Part shown: in pieces, positions 5,020 to 7,752 of the stretch
Numbering within the stretch: position 1 is the first letter of the stretch
Layout: every line of letters begins with the position of its first letter
Assembly: GCA_964415185.1 (NCBI GenBank)
Contig: CAYPZI010000136.1
Coordinates: forward strand, 1-7,752
Origin: CAYVBJ01 sp964415185
GTDB lineage: Bacteria > Bacteroidota > Rhodothermia > Balneolales > Balneolaceae
Reading direction: 5' to 3'
Length of the DNA stretch: 7,752 nucleotides
Notes under the pieces: model-generated
Databases searched by the model: none
Told to the model about the DNA's origin: nothing
Seen by the model: only the letters and a program-made list of their open reading frames with translations
Program-made: the position numbers and the translations under genes

Positions 5020-7626
5020 ATGGAGGGTAATTTTTCAAGCAAAGTCCGGGATGTGATTCAATTCAGCCGCGAAGAAGCGCTGAGGCTCGGACATGATTAT
5101 ATCGGTACGGAACATCTTATTTTAGGTATCGTCAGATTAGGAGACGGTGTGGCGGTACGCATTCTTAAAAATCTCGACTGTGATCTCTATAAACTTAAAA
5201 AAACTATTGAAGATACAGTACGGGGAACCGGTGGTTCCGTTACCGTAGGCAATATTCCACTTACAAAACAGGCCGAAAAAGTTCTTCGAATTACCTACCT
5301 GGAAGCCAAGCTTTACAAAAGTGAAACCATAGGTACTGAACATCTTTTACTGTCGCTGCTTCGCGATGAAGAAAACATCGCAGCTCAAATCCTGCAGCAA
5401 TTCAGTGTATCATACGATGCTGTCAGGGAAGAACTTGACCTAATCATAACAGGCAACTCCCGAGACTCGGGGGGCAGCGACTCCAGGTCTGTTAGTGCAA
5501 GTATATCTTCTTCCAAAGGAGGAAGTTCATCCGGAAGCTCCAGAGAAAAGAAAATGGAAAAATCAAAAACTCCCGTTCTTGACAATTTTGGCCGCGATCT
5601 TACACAACTCGCGGAAGAAGACCGGCTTGATCCGATTATCGGTCGTGAAAAAGAGATTGAGCGTGTGGCTCAGGTTCTCAGCAGAAGGAAAAAAAACAAC
5701 CCGGTTTTAATCGGTGAACCGGGTGTGGGTAAAACAGCCATTGCCGAAGGGCTTGCTACCCGTATCATCGAACGAAAAGTTTCGAGGGTACTTTACGACA
5801 AGAGGGTAATAGCCCTTGACCTCGCTGCTCTCGTGGCGGGTACCAAATACCGCGGACAGTTTGAAGAACGTATGAAAGCAGTGATGAGTGAACTCGAAAA
5901 AACAGATAATGTGATTCTGTTTATTGATGAGTTGCACACCATTGTCGGAGCCGGTGGCGCAAGCGGATCGCTCGATGCTTCGAATATGCTGAAACCGGCT
6001 CTCGCCCGGGGCGAAGTGCAGGCAATCGGTGCCACTACCCTGAATGAGTACCGGCAATTTATTGAAAAAGACGGTGCCCTCGAAAGACGTTTCCAAAAAA
6101 TAATGGTTGATCCAACCACTCCGGAGGAGACGATTGAAATTCTTGAACAAATTAAAAACAAGTACGAGAAGCACCACAGTGTGCGATATTCTGAAGAAGC
6201 ACTGAAAGCGTGTGTAAAACTCTCCGACCGTTACGTTACAGATCATTATCTGCCCGATAAGGCAATTGATGCTCTTGATGAAGCCGGTGCACGGGTTCAT
6301 CTCTCAAATATCACTGTACCTCAGCATATTATCGATCTCGAAGAAGAGATAGAGAGGATCAGCAATGAGAAAAACGCAATGGTTAAAAAACAGCGTTTTG
6401 AAGAAGCTGCAAGGTTGAGAGATACCGAAAAAAGGCTGACCGAAGAACTCGAACAGGCTCAGCGTGACTGGGAAAAAGAATCCGAACACATCATTTACGA
6501 TGTTGAGGAAGATGATGTAGCATCCGTTGTAGCTATGATGAGCGGAGTACCGGTTAACAAAATCAGCCAGAATGAAGGCCAGAAACTTCTGAAAATGAAA
6601 GAAGAACTGGGCAATAACATAATCGGGCAAAACGAAGCCATTGAAAAGCTTACCAAAGCCATTCAGCGAACAAGAGCCGGTTTAAAAGACCCCGCCAGGC
6701 CGATCGGATCATTTATCTTTCTTGGCCCTACCGGTGTTGGTAAAACGGAAATGGCAAAAGTATTGGCCAAATATCTGTTTGACAAAGATGATACACTGAT
6801 ACGAATCGACATGAGTGAGTACATGGAAAAATTCAGTGTCTCACGCCTGGTCGGTGCGCCTCCCGGCTATGTAGGATACGAAGAAGGTGGCATTCTCACT
6901 GAAAAAGTCAGAAGAAAACCCTACAGTGTTGTATTGCTGGATGAGATTGAAAAAGCTCACCCGGATGTCTTTAACATCCTTTTACAGGTACTTGATGACG
7001 GAATTCTTACTGACAGCCTTGGCCGAAAAGTCGATTTCAGAAATACGATTATTATTATGACCTCGAATATCGGGGCACGCGATATCCGTAACATGGGTAA
7101 AGGAATCGGGTTCGCGGCAGACGACAGTACGTTCGACTATGCACAAATGAAATCAACCATTCAGGATGCATTGAAAAAGGTATTCAACCCTGAATTCCTG
7201 AATAGAATTGACGATGTGATCACATTCAGGCCGCTTGAAAAAGAAGATATCTTTAAAATTATTGATATCCTTTCTGAAGATCTTTTCAAACGAATCAAAG
7301 ATCTCGGTTATGACTTTGAGATCACGAAAGGTGCTAAAGAATTTCTTTCGGAAAAAGGTTTTGACCAGAAATACGGCGCAAGGCCACTGCGAAGGGCGAT
7401 CCAGAAATATGTGGAAGATCCCCTGGCTGAAGAAATTCTTGGTGTTGAACATCCCGAGGGCTCTGTTATTAAAATTAAGATGAATAAATCTCGTGACGGA
7501 CTGGAATTCGACTGGTCAGATACTGAAAAAAAGGAGAGTAAATCCAAAAACAGTTCAGATTCAGGTGCATCTTCCGATAATTCCGATTCTGAATCCAAAT
7601 CCGAATCGGAAGAAGCCAGGGCCTGA
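5020..7626 (+). CDS. clpC: ATP-dependent Clp protease ATP-binding subunit ClpC (Hsp100 AAA+ unfoldase)
   Basis: ClpC is a hexameric AAA+ unfoldase that threads proteins into the ClpP peptidase for quality control and regulated proteolysis. The 868-residue product contains two Clp N repeats (about 1-145), a Ser/Gly-rich linker (about 146-175), AAA module 1 with Walker A GEPGVGKT (232-239), Walker B ending D303-E304 and pore loop KYRG (276-279), a UVR-type middle domain (about 440-480, QRFEEAARLRDTEKRL), and AAA module 2 with Walker A GPTGVGKT (569-576), pore loop GYVG (616-619), Walker B ending D641-E642 and sensor TSN (681-683). The IGF at 696-698 is the ClpP-docking tripeptide, which with the UVR motif favours ClpC over ClpB. 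A Ser/Asp/Glu/Lys-rich tail (about 836-868) extends beyond the conserved core. The ATG at 5020 has only a weak upstream AGG. No ctsR, mcsA, mcsB or clpP lies in view. It probably has its own promoter. Confidence 0.96.
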   Translation: MEGNFSSKVRDVIQFSREEALRLGHDYIGTEHLILGIVRLGDGVAVRILKNLDCDLYKLKKTIEDTVRGTGGSVTVGNIPLTKQAEKVLRITYLEAKLYKSETIGTEHLLLSLLRDEENIAAQILQQFSVSYDAVREELDLIITGNSRDSGGSDSRSVSASISSSKGGSSSGSSREKKMEKSKTPVLDNFGRDLTQLAEEDRLDPIIGREKEIERVAQVLSRRKKNNPVLIGEPGVGKTAIAEGLATRIIERKVSRVLYDKRVIALDLAALVAGTKYRGQFEERMKAVMSELEKTDNVILFIDELHTIVGAGGASGSLDASNMLKPALARGEVQAIGATTLNEYRQFIEKDGALERRFQKIMVDPTTPEETIEILEQIKNKYEKHHSVRYSEEALKACVKLSDRYVTDHYLPDKAIDALDEAGARVHLSNITVPQHIIDLEEEIERISNEKNAMVKKQRFEEAARLRDTEKRLTEELEQAQRDWEKESEHIIYDVEEDDVASVVAMMSGVPVNKISQNEGQKLLKMKEELGNNIIGQNEAIEKLTKAIQRTRAGLKDPARPIGSFIFLGPTGVGKTEMAKVLAKYLFDKDDTLIRIDMSEYMEKFSVSRLVGAPPGYVGYEEGGILTEKVRRKPYSVVLLDEIEKAHPDVFNILLQVLDDGILTDSLGRKVDFRNTIIIMTSNIGARDIRNMGKGIGFAADDSTFDYAQMKSTIQDALKKVFNPEFLNRIDDVITFRPLEKEDIFKIIDILSEDLFKRIKDLGYDFEITKGAKEFLSEKGFDQKYGARPLRRAIQKYVEDPLAEEILGVEHPEGSVIKIKMNKSRDGLEFDWSDTEKKESKSKNSSDSGASSDNSDSESKSESEEARA
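7581..7611 (+). repeat. 9-bp inverted repeat inside the 3' end of clpC
   Basis: TTCCGATTC (7581-7589) and GAATCGGAA (7603-7611) are perfect reverse complements with a 13-nt loop, ending 12 nt before the clpC stop codon. It lies in the low-complexity Ser/Glu-coding tail, where repeated TCCGAT/GAATCC blocks make such matches more likely. A second register (CTTCCGAT 7571-7578 with ATCGGAAG 7605-7612) is also possible. It could be a stem at the 3' end of the message or a by-product of codon repetition. Confidence 0.4.
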
Positions 7627-7661
7627 TATTAGTGTCGTGTCAATGATAAAATATTGGTCAA

Positions 7662-7740
7662 AAACCCGCAAAGTTTCCTTTCTGAAATGGAAGTATCTTG
7701 TGAAAATGGAAGCAACCCTGAGATAAAACTTTGCGGGTTT
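7662..7740. repeat. 15-bp perfect inverted repeat downstream of clpC (possible bidirectional terminator or structured element)
   Basis: AAACCCGCAAAGTTT (7662-7676) and AAACTTTGCGGGTTT (7726-7740) are exact reverse complements separated by 49 nt. Skipping four bases (7741-7744), the stem extends with GTCAA (7657-7661) against TTGAC (7745-7749). The loop holds the direct repeat AAATGGAAG (7685-7693 and 7704-7712). It begins 36 nt after the clpC stop. On the plus strand only TTT follows the G-C core, while on the minus strand the stem runs into five T (GGGTTTTTGACC), so as a terminator it would suit a leftward transcript slightly better. The loop is longer than in usual intrinsic terminators. 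Confidence 0.6.
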
Positions 7741-7752
7741 ACAGTTGACATG

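Noticed and set aside
5707..6300. 197-codon minus-strand open frame antisense to clpC
   Set aside because: It is opposite the first AAA module of ClpC, is Phe/Cys/His-rich with no family features, and has no promoter or context.
7656..7662. GGTCAAA, the CtsR heptad, near clpC (also at 54-60)
   Set aside because: CtsR sites are tandem heptads upstream of the gene; these are single copies, one downstream of clpC and one at the far end of the window.
7493..7726. 77-codon open frame overlapping the end of clpC and running into the downstream inverted repeat
   Set aside because: Most of it reads the ClpC tail out of frame and the rest crosses the structured repeat; the composition is not protein-like.

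Overview
The window is an ordinary housekeeping stretch of bacterial chromosome with five complete genes: rpsA and cmk on the minus strand, then rpsT, gpmI and clpC on the plus strand. All five proteins are full length with their key motifs intact. I see no mobile element, CRISPR array, RNA gene, phage gene or defence gene, and no convincing new multi-gene system. What is worth a second look lies in the intergenic regions and in the low-complexity tails of S1 and ClpC.

Organism. The base composition is moderate and slightly AT-rich. None of the five starts has a strong Shine-Dalgarno sequence. Three intergenic sites resemble the Bacteroidota promoter form (TTG or TTTG, about 20 nt, then TAnnTTTG). 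Together with a long acidic S1 and a UVR-containing ClpC, this suggests the Bacteroidota / Rhodothermota / Balneolota group, perhaps a Balneolaceae-like bacterium. This is inference from style, not from a database match.

Layout. Positions 1-77 hold no recognisable gene. Positions 78-112 are a strong hairpin terminator that closes the minus-strand unit. That unit is cmk (2292-2960) followed 55 bp later by rpsA (155-2236), a pairing also known in proteobacteria. A 124-bp divergent region (2961-3084) carries candidate promoters for both directions and a perfect 10-bp inverted repeat. On the plus strand, rpsT (3085-3342) overlaps the GTG start of gpmI (3339-4862) by 4 bp, so ribosomal protein S20 and a glycolytic enzyme appear translationally coupled. 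A 157-bp region rich in small palindromes, with the best candidate promoter in the window, leads into clpC (5020-7626). After clpC lies a 15-bp perfect inverted repeat with a 49-nt loop (7662-7740), running almost to the window edge.

Functional theme. S1 and S20 are 30S ribosomal proteins, Cmk supplies CDP for nucleotide synthesis, GpmI is central glycolysis, and ClpC is the unfoldase of the Clp protease. These are growth-linked functions in two divergent units, with a probably separate clpC promoter.
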